Positions 32,751 to 41,702 of a stretch of 64,000 bases of DNA are shown one piece after another. Location: NCBI GenBank assembly GCA_031552765.1, contig JAVBME010000006.1, positions 24,431-88,430 on the forward strand, given 5' to 3'. Below the pieces are notes generated by a model, which did no database searches, was not told where the DNA came from, and saw only the letters and a list, made by a program, of their open reading frames with translations. Every line of letters starts with the position of its first letter. The first letter of the stretch is position 1. The stretch is from JAVBME01 sp031552765. GTDB taxonomy: Bacteria; Bacillota; Negativicutes; Acidaminococcales; JAISLQ01. The translations under genes and the position numbers were made by a program.

Positions 32751-32830
32751 GACTATCCCTCCCAAAATTAACAACAAATTCCCTAAACTTATATTTGACA
32801 AAACAGCAAGAAATCCTGCCTTGTTTTAAA

Positions 32831-32859
32831 TAGACATACAACGCGCCATGTGCTATAAT
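32831..32859 (+). promoter_or_regulatory. promoter for tRNA-Arg
   Basis: TAGACA, a 17-base spacer, and TATAAT, with the tRNA starting 22 bases after the -10 box. Confidence 0.8.
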
Positions 32860-32880
32860 GCTAAAGTATCAACTTAATAT

Positions 32881-32955
32881 GCGCCCGTAGCTCAGGGGAT
32901 AGAGCACCGGCCTCCGGAGCCGGGAGCGCAGGTTCGATTCCTGCCGGGCGCGCCA
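32881..32955 (+). tRNA. tRNA-Arg (anticodon CCG)
   Basis: The acceptor GCGCCCG pairs with CGGGCGC, the anticodon loop CTCCGGA gives CCG, the T-arm AGGTTCGATTCCT is canonical, and CCA is encoded. Confidence 0.97.
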
Positions 32956-33393
32956 TAGTAAACATGCGGCTGTTGGATTTTTTCCAAAGGCTGCTTTTTT
33001 TATGTTTGCTTTTTGGACGCCGCCGCGCTGGACAAAGAACTGCCCGGGCATATGTCTTTCCGCCAGGTAGAACGCCTGCCCGTTATCCGGAAAAAGATGT
33101 TTACGCCATGCACCGGGGCGGCTATCAGGTTGAAGACGCAGGCAACTTGAAAGTACCGTATAAAGATTGAGGACAGGGCATATGCTCTGTCCTTTTTTCG
33201 TAATAATATACTTGGGTTTGATATGGGTTTGCATTGTTTTACCGCTAGCGATATGGTAAAATTCTTATATATATTATCTGTTTGCTGGTTGCCATAAAAA
33301 CGGACCGGTGAGCTTTTTTGTGTTTAAATAATTGTAAAAAATATATAAATAGTACAAAATAGCGCCCGCTTGCCGGGGGAAAGATGCGTTACA
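32956..33393. other. stretch between tRNA-Arg and the hybrid kinase without a convincing gene
   Basis: A 68-codon frame (32964-33170) ends directly before a terminator hairpin (see next entry), but its composition (basic, Arg-rich) gives no family match and no strong ribosome-binding site was seen. Another frame reads DKELPGHMSFRQVERLPVIR. It may be a decayed gene fragment transcribed with the tRNA. The AT-rich 33290-33360 part should contain the kinase promoter. Confidence 0.4.
33171..33198 (+). terminator. terminator downstream of tRNA-Arg
   Basis: A stem GGACAGGGC / GCTCTGTCC followed by TTTTTT. Confidence 0.85.
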
Positions 33394-35916
33394 ATGAAAA
33401 AGGCTATAAAGCAGTCTACGTTGACATTTATTTTAAATAGCGCTTCTATACTATTGATCGCACTGAGCATCGCGGCCTTCTTTTTGATTGTGAGGTCGGA
33501 TCAGGCGGTAGACCGGGCAAACAGGGACCGTTATGATATTGTTTACAATGCCAGGCGGTTTATGGAGGCTTCGTCCCGTCTGACAGATGAGGCTAGGGCA
33601 TACGCGGCGACTGGAGACAGCGTACATAGGGACAATTACCGGCGCGAGGCGGAAGAGCTGCAAAACCGCGAAATGGGTGTGGCGAATATGCGCTGGATCG
33701 GTTTGACGGAAAAAGAGGCGGCGCTGGTGGAGCAAATGGCTGTCTTGTCAACTGGCCTGATTTCATTGGATAAAAAAGCGATAGAATTAGTAGAGGCCGG
33801 TGATATGAACGGCGCAATACAGGCTGTGTATGGGCCGTCATATGTTAATAGGGACGTACTGATAAAAAAGACGCAGGACGCTTTAATACATGAGATAGAT
33901 ATTCGCACGGAGGACGAGGTATCGGCCTTGGTAGCGGTGTCCGGGCGTTGGATATACGTTACGGTGGCGTGTTTGTCTATAACGGCGCTTATCCAGATAG
34001 CGTCTGCGACCGCGGTATGGATAAAGGTGATAAGGCCGATAATCGCCATACGCGATGAAATGCTGCGTATAGCAAAGGGTGATTTGAAGGGTGAGTTTGC
34101 CGTGCAACCGGATACGTCGGAGATAGGGATGCTTATTGGGTCGATACGCTCGACTAAAGAGGAGCTTAACAGGTATATAGGCAATATCTCGGACAAACTG
34201 GCGGCGATAGCGGCAGGCGATCTCAAGACGCGGGTGAATATAGAATATATAGGTGATTTCTCCCGGATAAAAGAAGCGATAAACGAGATAGCGAGCATTC
34301 TTTGGGAACAGCACGAGCGCGACCGGCACAGCCGTGAGAAGCTGGAGGAGGCTTACGAGGCGGCGCAGGCGGCAAACAAGGCAAAGAGCGCCTTTTTGTC
34401 GAGCATGTCACACGAGATAAGAACGCCGATAAACGCTATAACCGGCATGACTAATATAGCGCGAATGGCGGAAGACGTGGCCAAGAAGGATTATTGCCTG
34501 GAGAAGATAGCGGATGCGTCGACGCACTTGTTGGGCGTTATAAACGATGTTCTCGATATGTCCAAGATAGACGCGAATAAATTTGAACTGTCGCCAGCGG
34601 AGTTTGATTTTGAGAAGATGCTGGTCAAGGTTGTAAATATTATAAATTTCCGGGTGGAGGAAAAGCGGCAGAAGCTTACGGTAAAGATAGATAAAAATAC
34701 GCCGCGCTGGGTGGTGGCGGATGAGCAGCGCCTGGCCCAGGTTCTGACAAACCTTTTGTCGAACGCTGTGAAATTTACTCCCGAGGGAGGCTTGATACGG
34801 GTAGAGGCCAGGCTGGATAAGGAGGACGCTGCGGGCTATAAGCTGTTTATCAGTGTAAAGGACAGCGGCATAGGCATTTCCCCCGAACAGCAAAAAAACT
34901 TATTTACTTCCTTTACACAGGCGGATGCCGGTATAGCGCGCAAGTTTGGCGGTACGGGGCTGGGCTTGGCCATATCAAAGAGCATTGTTGAAAAGATGGA
35001 CGGAAAGATTTGGATAGATTCACAAGAAGGCCAGGGCGCGACTTTTTCTTTTGTGGCAAGGGCTGGACGGGGCAGCGGAAAACCCACGCGGATTACCAAT
35101 GTGAAATTTGAAGACATGCGCGTGCTTGTTGTAGACGACGATAGAGACCTGCTGGAATATTTCCTCGATATCGCACAGCGTCTGGGTTTTTCCTGTGATG
35201 TGGCGGCGGACGGCTATGCCGCGCGCGATATGATAGAGGCTGCCGGCGGTTATGATATGTATTTTGTCGACTGGAAATTGCCCGGAATGGATGGCGTGGA
35301 ACTGGTCAGCGGCATAAGGGAGCGTGGCGATGGTAATTCGGCTGTTATCATGATTTCTTCGACTGAATGGGACGTTATAAAAGACAAAGCGCAAAGCGCC
35401 GGAGTGGACAGATTCCTTCCCAAGCCGCTGTTCCCGTCTATGATAGCGGATACGATAGCGGAGTGTTTGGGCGGTGTCTGCCGCATGCCGGATGAGAAGG
35501 AAGAGGAGCCGGATTTTACCGGTTACAGTATTTTGCTGGCCGAAGATGTGGATATCAACCGCGAGATAGTAATAGCGCTTTTGGAACCCACAGGAATGAA
35601 GATAACGCTGGCGGAAAACGGTAGAGCGGCTGTGGCGGTCATGGCTGAACACGCAAATGATTTTGATATGATATTTATGGACGTGCACATGCCGGAAATG
35701 GACGGCTATGAGGCGACGCGGCGCATACGGGCCATGGACAGTCTGCATGCGAAGGAAATTCCGATAGTGGCGATGACGGCAAATGTGTTTAAAGAAGACG
35801 TGGAGGCTTGCCTGGCGGCTGGCATGAATGACCATGTGGGCAAACCTCTCGATTTTAGCGAGGTCGTGGCTCAATTGCACAAGTATTTGCCAGAGCGGAA
35901 AAAAGAAGTGAACTGA
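33394..35916 (+). CDS. hybrid sensor histidine kinase with two receiver domains
   Basis: An 840-residue membrane kinase. Helix 1 (about residues 8-30), an extracytoplasmic four-helix-like region (31-185), helix 2 (about 190-215), HAMP, HisKA with FLSSMSHEIRTPINA (His about 340), and HATPase with NLLSNAVKFTPEGG, DSGIGISPEQQ and GTGLGLAISKSI. Receiver 1 (about 575-690) has VVDDD and phospho-Asp in FVDWKLPGMDG. Receiver 2 (about 710-835) has LLAEDVDINREI and MDVHMPEMDG. No HPt domain or output regulator is adjacent. The input signal is unknown. The ATG at 33394 is favoured over an earlier TTG. Confidence 0.93.
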   Translation: MKKAIKQSTLTFILNSASILLIALSIAAFFLIVRSDQAVDRANRDRYDIVYNARRFMEASSRLTDEARAYAATGDSVHRDNYRREAEELQNREMGVANMRWIGLTEKEAALVEQMAVLSTGLISLDKKAIELVEAGDMNGAIQAVYGPSYVNRDVLIKKTQDALIHEIDIRTEDEVSALVAVSGRWIYVTVACLSITALIQIASATAVWIKVIRPIIAIRDEMLRIAKGDLKGEFAVQPDTSEIGMLIGSIRSTKEELNRYIGNISDKLAAIAAGDLKTRVNIEYIGDFSRIKEAINEIASILWEQHERDRHSREKLEEAYEAAQAANKAKSAFLSSMSHEIRTPINAITGMTNIARMAEDVAKKDYCLEKIADASTHLLGVINDVLDMSKIDANKFELSPAEFDFEKMLVKVVNIINFRVEEKRQKLTVKIDKNTPRWVVADEQRLAQVLTNLLSNAVKFTPEGGLIRVEARLDKEDAAGYKLFISVKDSGIGISPEQQKNLFTSFTQADAGIARKFGGTGLGLAISKSIVEKMDGKIWIDSQEGQGATFSFVARAGRGSGKPTRITNVKFEDMRVLVVDDDRDLLEYFLDIAQRLGFSCDVAADGYAARDMIEAAGGYDMYFVDWKLPGMDGVELVSGIRERGDGNSAVIMISSTEWDVIKDKAQSAGVDRFLPKPLFPSMIADTIAECLGGVCRMPDEKEEEPDFTGYSILLAEDVDINREIVIALLEPTGMKITLAENGRAAVAVMAEHANDFDMIFMDVHMPEMDGYEATRRIRAMDSLHAKEIPIVAMTANVFKEDVEACLAAGMNDHVGKPLDFSEVVAQLHKYLPERKKEVN

Positions 35917-35994
35917 GCGCCGAAAGTTTGTAAAATAAATCCTAAAGGTTTAAAAATATAAAAATAAACGCATCCCCATTCAGGAGGAGACCAC

Positions 35995-36573
35995 ATGAAA
36001 AAGCTGTCCTTATTATTTCTGACCCTTATATTAGCTTTTGCCCTTGCCGGTTGCGGCGGGCAAAAAGCCGCGCCGGCCGGCGGCAATAACCAATCCAAGA
36101 CATTGATAGTATATTTTTCCCGCAGCGGTAACACTAAAGAAGTTGCCAGCCAAATACAGCAACTTACCGGCGGCGATATTGTAGAGCTGCAAATCACGGA
36201 ATCTTATCCTTCCAACTATGAAGAGCTCCGCCAGCAGGTCAAGCGCGAACAGCAGTCAGGCTTTAGGCCAACGCTCAAAACTAAAATAGCAAATATCTCC
36301 GCCTATAAAACCGTCATCATCGGCTCTCCTATTTGGTGGTCAGATATTTCTCTGCCCATGGTCAGCTTCTTGACGCAATACGACCTTTCCGGCAAGACTG
36401 TCCTGCCGTTTTTCACGCATGGCGGCGGCGGTGTCGGGCGAAGCGCCGCCCGAGTAAAAGAACTATGCCCCCGTTCTACCGTTAAAGAACTCTTCATCGT
36501 AAAAAGCAGCGATGCCAAAACCGCCAAAAATGACGTCGCTTCCTGGCTGCGCGCGCAAGGCGCGATAAAGTGA
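35995..36573 (+). CDS. flavodoxin-like lipoprotein
   Basis: A 192-residue exported flavodoxin-fold protein. Residues 1-20 are a lipoprotein signal with lipobox ALAGC (Cys20), then a short Ala/Gly linker. The flavin site is IVYFSRSGNTKEVASQI with a second loop GSPIWWSDISLPMVSF and PFFTHGGGGVGRS. Flavodoxins are normally cytoplasmic; exported versions are rarer and would need an extracytoplasmic electron donor. It lies 78 bp after the kinase gene and may share its transcript. Confidence 0.88.
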   Translation: MKKLSLLFLTLILAFALAGCGGQKAAPAGGNNQSKTLIVYFSRSGNTKEVASQIQQLTGGDIVELQITESYPSNYEELRQQVKREQQSGFRPTLKTKIANISAYKTVIIGSPIWWSDISLPMVSFLTQYDLSGKTVLPFFTHGGGGVGRSAARVKELCPRSTVKELFIVKSSDAKTAKNDVASWLRAQGAIK

Positions 36574-36602
36574 TATAAAATCAAGAGCGGCAACCAGACT
36601 AT

Positions 36603-36673
36603 GTTACCAGAATAAAACTGAAGCCGGCGCTACCCGCAAACGGGGGCGCCGGCTTCAGTTTTATTCTGGTAAC
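36603..36673. terminator. very long perfect inverted repeat between convergent genes
   Basis: Two 28-base arms (left arm starts GTTACCAGAATAAAACTG and ends GCCGGCGC) match perfectly, with an inner CCCG-CAAA-CGGG hairpin in the loop. It lies between the flavodoxin lipoprotein gene and a small minus-strand ORF. The T-tracts are weak (TTTTATT), and the arm length is far beyond a normal terminator. It could act as a bidirectional terminator or a short mobile-element remnant. Confidence 0.75.
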
Positions 36674-36677
36674 CGAT

Positions 36678-36896
36678 TTAGCGGCAGTCAGAGTTAACAT
36701 GCGCGATGCGCTCGCCCAGCCTGTCCACCGCCCACGGACCTTCCGACCCGGCCCAATCCACACGGGCGGACTGGAAGCCGGCAGGTACTTGTATCTCGTC
36801 GTAAACTTCCGGGCTGGTCATACCGCCGGCTACGAAAAGTACAGTTGGCTGTTTGGCTCCAAGTTCGCCGATGATTTTTAATCCTTGCTTATTCAT
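36678..36896 (-). CDS. small protein of unknown function
   Basis: A 72-residue protein with no membrane helix or signal: LKIIGELGAKQPTVLFVAGG and SPEVYDEIQVPAGFQS. An AAAGGGGAA site 7 bases before the ATG supports translation. The start region of the gene faces the radical SAM gene. Homologues were not recognised; it could be a fragment of a larger protein. Confidence 0.5.
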   Translation of the reverse strand: MNKQGLKIIGELGAKQPTVLFVAGGMTSPEVYDEIQVPAGFQSARVDWAGSEGPWAVDRLGERIAHVNSDCR

Positions 36897-37077
36897 GCTA
36901 CATTTCCCCTTTTTAATGCCAATGCCGGATATGGCTGCGTTTAAATTAATATTACTATGTCTGAGGTTCGAAAGTCCAATTTAATCAACCATTATTGACA
37001 AGATAAAAGCATTTGCGCGAACACATGTTTTGTGATAAAATTGAAACAAACACAAGTTCTAGAAGGTGGTCGTCGCT

Positions 37078-38391
37078 ATGGATATGCTGGAAAAACTGCA
37101 AATATTGGCTGATGCAGCCAAATATGATGTGGCCTGTACTTCGAGCGGCTCGGATAGGAGAGCCGGGGCGGGCGGCATAGGCAGCTCGGCCATGCCAGGT
37201 TGCTGCCACAGCTTTTCCGCGGACGGGCGCTGTGTATCTCTTTTAAAAGTCCTTCTGGGCAATACCTGCATATACGACTGCAAATATTGCGCGAATAGAA
37301 AGTCCAATGATGTGCCGCGCGCGGTGTTTACGCCGCGGGAGTTGGCGGAGCTGACCATACAGTTTTACCGGCGCAATTATATCGAGGGGCTGTTTTTAAG
37401 CTCTGGCGTGATAAAAAACCCCGACTACACCTGTGAGCTAATGATAGAAACCCTGCTGCTCCTGCGCAATGAGTACAAATTCGGCGGCTATATACACGCC
37501 AAAGCCATACCGGGTGCGGACAGCGTGCTTTTGGAGCGCCTGGGCATGCTGGCCGACCGGATGAGCGTCAATATCGAGCTGCCGTCCCGCGAAAGTCTTG
37601 CCAAGCTGGCGCCGGACAAAAGCAAGAACAGTATCTTCCAGCCGATGGGTTATCTGAAAGAACGCATGGCGGAAAATTCACGTGATATCAAGCTCTACCG
37701 CAATGCTCCTCGTTTTGCCCCGGCTGGACAAAGCACCCAGATGATAGTGGGCGCGTCGCCGGAGACGGATAACCAGATACTAAGGCTGGCGGAGAGCTTA
37801 TATAAAAAATATAGACTAAAGAGGGTATTTTTTTCCGCTTACCTACCGGTAGTGGCGGATAGCATGTTGCCCACCCTTGATACCAAGCCGCCGCTGCTGC
37901 GCGAGCACCGCCTGTACCAGGCGGACTGGCTGCTGCGCTTTTATGAGTTTTCCGCCAGCGAGCTTTTAGATGATGCCAACCCTAATTTCAACCCTTTTTT
38001 AGACCCGAAATGCAACTGGGCGATAAACCATCCGGATTTTTTCCCGGTGGAAGTGAATAGGGCCTCTTATGAAGAGATATTGCGCGTACCGGGCATCGGC
38101 GTGAAAAGCGCCTTGCGTATAGTAGCGTCCAGGCGTTCGGCTTCTTTAGACTTTGACGCTTTGAAAAAACTCGGCGTGGTTTTGAAACGGGCCAGGTTTT
38201 TCATCACCTGCCGGGGGAAAAGCCAGGGCGCCGGCGCTGTCTGGGATAACGCCATATACGCCATGATGTCGCCCAAAGAGCGCTCTTTATATAAAAGCCA
38301 GGAATTTTACGGCCAGAGCCAATTGCCTCTTTTTGAACAGCCGGCGCCGTTGTCGGGAGAGTGGCGGCAATGCTTGAGCAGCCCGGGCTGA
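37078..38391 (+). CDS. radical SAM protein of the DNA-modification/repair type (TIGR03916-like)
   Basis: A 437-residue protein from the ATG at 37078 (after AAGGTGG). The radical SAM motif is NTCIYDCKYCANRKSND (CxxxCxxC, about residue 62-70), followed by a TIM-barrel-like region. The C-terminal 120 residues contain a helix-hairpin-helix DNA-binding motif (LRVPGIGVKSALRIVASR). Such proteins are always linked with a DUF4130 partner or uracil-DNA-glycosylase-like protein, and are predicted to act on DNA; the reaction is unknown. Its stop overlaps the start of the next gene. Confidence 0.9.
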   Translation: MDMLEKLQILADAAKYDVACTSSGSDRRAGAGGIGSSAMPGCCHSFSADGRCVSLLKVLLGNTCIYDCKYCANRKSNDVPRAVFTPRELAELTIQFYRRNYIEGLFLSSGVIKNPDYTCELMIETLLLLRNEYKFGGYIHAKAIPGADSVLLERLGMLADRMSVNIELPSRESLAKLAPDKSKNSIFQPMGYLKERMAENSRDIKLYRNAPRFAPAGQSTQMIVGASPETDNQILRLAESLYKKYRLKRVFFSAYLPVVADSMLPTLDTKPPLLREHRLYQADWLLRFYEFSASELLDDANPNFNPFLDPKCNWAINHPDFFPVEVNRASYEEILRVPGIGVKSALRIVASRRSASLDFDALKKLGVVLKRARFFITCRGKSQGAGAVWDNAIYAMMSPKERSLYKSQEFYGQSQLPLFEQPAPLSGEWRQCLSSPG

Positions 38392-39191
38392 TATATTCAT
38401 ATGACGGAAGTTTTACCGGTTTTTTGTGCTGCGTGTTTGAAAGCTTTACTAAAAAAGAGCTGCCTGGCGGCATACTGGGGCCAAATGAAGTGCAGTTGAC
38501 GATATTTCCGGCCAAGTCTATAGACACGGACATAAAAAAAGCCCGGCGGGTGGAGCAATTGATATCTTCGCGCATCGGCGCGCCTGTGCTGCGTTTTTTG
38601 CGCCGTGCGTTTTTGACCTGTCTGCCGCAAAAAGAAGTGCATATGCTGCGCTTTGTCCGTCTGGCCTACAGGAAAGGGCCGGGCGTCGTCAGTATGCTTT
38701 CTGACGGTACGGTATATGCTTTGCACAAAGCCGTGCGTTTTTTAGGCAGTGAAGTGGAGCGCTACAAAGGGTTTGTACGTTTTTCCGATTGCGGCGGCGT
38801 ACTGGTGTCGACAATCCAGCCGAAAAATTATGTCCTGCCGTTTTTGGGCTTGCATTTTCGCGTGCGTTTTCCCGGGGAAAAATTTCTTATTTACGATGAG
38901 AGCCACCATATGTTATGCGCCTGCAGTGACGGGCGTTTTTGGGTGTCCGACTCTACTGACATAGAACAACCGGAAGCGAGCGGAGAAGAGGAAAATTATA
39001 GACGCCTGTGGCGGGCCTTTTACGACGCCATAGCTATCAAAGAACGGGAAAACTCGCGCTGCCGCATGGGGCATATGCCTAAACGCTACTGGCACTGTAT
39101 GACGGAGATGCAGCAGGACGAAGCCGCCCGCCGCCCTGCGAAAAAAGAAGGCGGGCCGTCTGGCCTGCTGGATATGGTAAAATTGCGATAA
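38370..39191 (+). CDS. DUF4130/TIGR03915 DNA-metabolism partner protein
   Basis: A 273-residue protein (ATG at 38370) that overlaps the radical SAM gene by 22 bases, indicating a tight partnership. The N-terminal YSYDGSFTGFLCCVFESFTK and CDGRFWVSDST-type blocks are DUF4130 signatures; the central part is RMGHMPKRYWHCMTEM. Homologues fused to a uracil-DNA-glycosylase domain exist, but here the protein is stand-alone. No catalytic motif is known. Confidence 0.88.
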   Translation: MLEQPGLIYSYDGSFTGFLCCVFESFTKKELPGGILGPNEVQLTIFPAKSIDTDIKKARRVEQLISSRIGAPVLRFLRRAFLTCLPQKEVHMLRFVRLAYRKGPGVVSMLSDGTVYALHKAVRFLGSEVERYKGFVRFSDCGGVLVSTIQPKNYVLPFLGLHFRVRFPGEKFLIYDESHHMLCACSDGRFWVSDSTDIEQPEASGEEENYRRLWRAFYDAIAIKERENSRCRMGHMPKRYWHCMTEMQQDEAARRPAKKEGGPSGLLDMVKLR

Positions 39192-39360
39192 AAGCTGTAG
39201 AAAATTTTGCAGAAGGCAAAACTCTCGTATATTTCCAGTATTTGTATCTGTAAAGCGGTTTGCACCTGTGGCTCAAGCGCCAACAGCTACGCATCAGCCA
39301 TGTCTAGTCCTTGAAAAGAAATGCATGGCATTTCGGAAAGGGATACTCAAAGGGTAAATA
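39192..39360. other. intergenic stretch with no recognised gene
   Basis: 169 bases downstream of the DUF4130 gene; no ORF, RNA or strong repeat was seen. Confidence 0.5.
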
Positions 39361-39394
39361 AAAACGGCTCCCGCTTTTCGGCGGAAGCCGTTTT
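39361..39394 (-). terminator. terminator of the chemoreceptor gene
   Basis: The stem AAAACGGCT-CCGC / GGCGG-AAGCCGTTTT, followed on the minus strand by TTTTTATTT. Confidence 0.9.
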
Positions 39395-39400
39395 GTATCC

Positions 39401-41518
39401 TTATATTTTGAATATTTTCATGGCGTCGACCAAGGCGGTACAGCTTGCCTTGATATCCTGCATACGGGCCAATACGTCTTCCGAGAGTTTGGCAATATCC
39501 GCAGATTGTGATGCGATGGCGGTGATGTTGGTGGCGCCGTCGTTGGCGGCCTGGGAGACTTCGTGGACTGAGCTGGAAATATTTTCGATCTCAGCCAGCA
39601 ACTGTTGGGAGGAGGCGCTGAAGTCGGCGATGAGCGAGTCGATATAGCCGGCGTCTTTGTAGTATTGCTCACCGATGTTGACAAGGTTTTCATAGTCCTG
39701 GATGACTTCGGTATCGATAAAGGTGATCATTTCCTCGGAACTTTCAGAGAGGGCGCGCACGGAGTCAATTACGACGCCGGTGATGGTTTGTATCTCTTTT
39801 ACGGTTCCGCTGGAATTTTCCGCCAGTTTCCTGATTTCTTCGGCGACCACGGAGAAGCCTCGCCCGGCTTCGCCGGCGCGGGCGGCCTCGATGGCGGCGT
39901 TGAGGGCCAAAAGATTGGTCTGGGAAGTGATTTCGAGGATAGCATTGGAGAGACTTCTGATCTCTTCGATGGATTTGGCGTCATCTATAGCTTTGGTCAG
40001 CCTGCCGTGTATGCGTTCGCGGGTATTATAGGCGGTGTCTTTTGATTCGACGGCTTCGGCTTTGAGGTTGGCGGCGCGTTTGCTGATTTCTTGGACTTCA
40101 ACAGAGCCCTTTTGTGCTTTTTCAGCGATAAAGCGAGTGGCGTCACGCAGTTCGGATGTGGTAGAGCTCATTTGCTGGGAAGTAGCGGCGGTTTCTTCCA
40201 TACCGGCCGAAATATGCTCGGTGGCGGCGGCCACTTCGTTGATATTGCCGTTGAGCGAGGTAAGGTTTTCACTAGACTGGACGGCTTTGGCGCTGGAGTC
40301 CTGAGAGCGCCTGACGACGTCGGCTATTATGCCTTTGAGGGATGTTTGCAGGTTGCCGATGGAGCGTACTATATCGCCCACCTCGTCGCCGCGCGCTAAG
40401 AGGGCGGCGTCGGCGCTTTCCCTGAGGTCGCCGGAAGCCAGATGGTCGACATATTGGGCGGTTGTGGTGAGCGGTTTAGCTATACTGCCGGCGATAAATA
40501 CTATCAGCGTCCCGGCCAGCAGAAGGCCAACGAGGCCGATACCGCCAATGACTACCGCCATACGGTTTGCGTCTTTTAGAACTTCGGATTCTTTGACAAC
40601 TATGGCGTAACCCCATTTTTTACCGCCTACTGTCTCAATGGGATAGTAGGCTTTGATAGCGTCTTCTTTCCAGGCAGGGACAAATGTTTTACGAATCTGT
40701 TCTTGGCCGGCGTTTATTGCAGACAGCAGCTTTTTGCCATCGTCACCCTGGAAATCGCTGTCGATTTTGTTGACTTGGGCTTTATCGGGGTGGGCGACAA
40801 TAAAGCCGGTGTCGGTGAATATTTTGCCTACGCCGGTATCGTAAGCTTTAACTTTATCGTTGATAGTATTGTAGTATTCGGTGGACAAATCGATGCCTGC
40901 TACGCCGACGACTTTGCCGGAAGCGTTTTTGATAGGCGCGCCGATACTGACCATAAGTACCTTCTTGCTACCCAGTTGGTATTCATAGGGTTCGGTGAGA
41001 TAAATGTCGCCTTTTTTTAGCGGCATAAGGTAGTAATCGCCTTCACCTGGTTTGTCGTAGCCAGACAGAGGCGCAGTTTTGAGTTGGCCATTTTCACGCA
41101 TCCAGAAGGGGATAAAACGTCCGGTCGCGTCATGGGCCGGTTTGCCAACAAACTGGGCGTCCATGCCGTCGAGCGCATTTGGTTCCCAGCAGGTCCAGAT
41201 GGATACGATATCCTTGTTGTCGCGCAGGACGGCCTGCAAGTAGTTGTTGAACGTAATGCGGCGGCGTTCAGGCAGCATGTTTTCATAACCTGAAAACACA
41301 CTGGCCATGGTGTTGGCTATCGCGCCGTAGTTTTGGATGTTGTTTTCGATGTCGGCGCCATAATCGCTTGTCATGCTGCCAAGCAGTTTTACCGACGCTT
41401 CATTGGCGGTCTGGTAGGAAGACCATATGACATAACCGGTAAAGATACCAAACAGAAGAATAAAAGTACTGAGGACGTAGATGAGCAGTTTGGTCTTGAG
41501 TTTTAATTTCGCAAACAT
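39401..41518 (-). CDS. methyl-accepting chemotaxis protein with dCache sensor
   Basis: A 705-residue transmembrane chemoreceptor. The ATG is set at 41518 after GAAGGAGGGG. Helix 1 (about residues 9-30), a periplasmic double-Cache domain (about 35-290; WTCWEPNALDG and SIGAPIKNASGKVVGVAGID typical of dCache_1), helix 2 (GGIGLVGLLLAGTLIVFIAG), HAMP, and the cytoplasmic signalling hairpin with tip TNLLALNAAIEAARAGEAGR and GFSVVAEEIRKLAENS. Amino-acid-like ligands are common for dCache_1 but the ligand here is unknown. No other chemotaxis gene is adjacent. Confidence 0.94.
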   Translation of the reverse strand: MFAKLKLKTKLLIYVLSTFILLFGIFTGYVIWSSYQTANEASVKLLGSMTSDYGADIENNIQNYGAIANTMASVFSGYENMLPERRRITFNNYLQAVLRDNKDIVSIWTCWEPNALDGMDAQFVGKPAHDATGRFIPFWMRENGQLKTAPLSGYDKPGEGDYYLMPLKKGDIYLTEPYEYQLGSKKVLMVSIGAPIKNASGKVVGVAGIDLSTEYYNTINDKVKAYDTGVGKIFTDTGFIVAHPDKAQVNKIDSDFQGDDGKKLLSAINAGQEQIRKTFVPAWKEDAIKAYYPIETVGGKKWGYAIVVKESEVLKDANRMAVVIGGIGLVGLLLAGTLIVFIAGSIAKPLTTTAQYVDHLASGDLRESADAALLARGDEVGDIVRSIGNLQTSLKGIIADVVRRSQDSSAKAVQSSENLTSLNGNINEVAAATEHISAGMEETAATSQQMSSTTSELRDATRFIAEKAQKGSVEVQEISKRAANLKAEAVESKDTAYNTRERIHGRLTKAIDDAKSIEEIRSLSNAILEITSQTNLLALNAAIEAARAGEAGRGFSVVAEEIRKLAENSSGTVKEIQTITGVVIDSVRALSESSEEMITFIDTEVIQDYENLVNIGEQYYKDAGYIDSLIADFSASSQQLLAEIENISSSVHEVSQAANDGATNITAIASQSADIAKLSEDVLARMQDIKASCTALVDAMKIFKI

Positions 41519-41586
41519 AGAAAGCCCCTCCTTCATTCATTTTCATTTTTAATCTAAAACCTGTTTGCGTGTTGTATATAAAACAA

Positions 41587-41603
41587 CCTCCCGTATAGGG
41601 AGG
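41587..41603 (-). promoter_or_regulatory. small hairpin in the leader upstream of the chemoreceptor gene
   Basis: CCTCCC-GTATA-GGGAGG forms a 6-bp stem, followed on the minus strand by TTGTTTTATATAC. It lies about 70 bp before the start. It may be a weak attenuator; no c-di-GMP riboswitch core is visible. Confidence 0.4.
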
Positions 41604-41680
41604 CGTAACTGCGTGGATACGGGGCATTCGGCAAAAAAGAAAAGCAAATTGCGAACGTTACGTACCATATATTACGTATA

Positions 41681-41702
41681 TTTTAACATAATATTGTTAA
41701 AA
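41681..41702. promoter_or_regulatory. operator-like palindrome upstream of the chemoreceptor gene
   Basis: TTTTAACA-TAATAT-TGTTAAAA is a perfect 8-base inverted repeat in an AT-rich stretch 163 bp upstream of the start. Its binding protein is unknown. Confidence 0.45.

Noticed and set aside
32964..33170. 68-codon ORF after tRNA-Arg ending at a terminator
   Set aside because: No family resemblance and weak start signals; the terminator can serve the tRNA. Recorded only as a possible remnant.
35020..35880. 286-codon minus-strand ORF opposite the kinase receiver domains
   Set aside because: Codon pattern follows the sense gene and the protein is His/Arg-rich; no signals.
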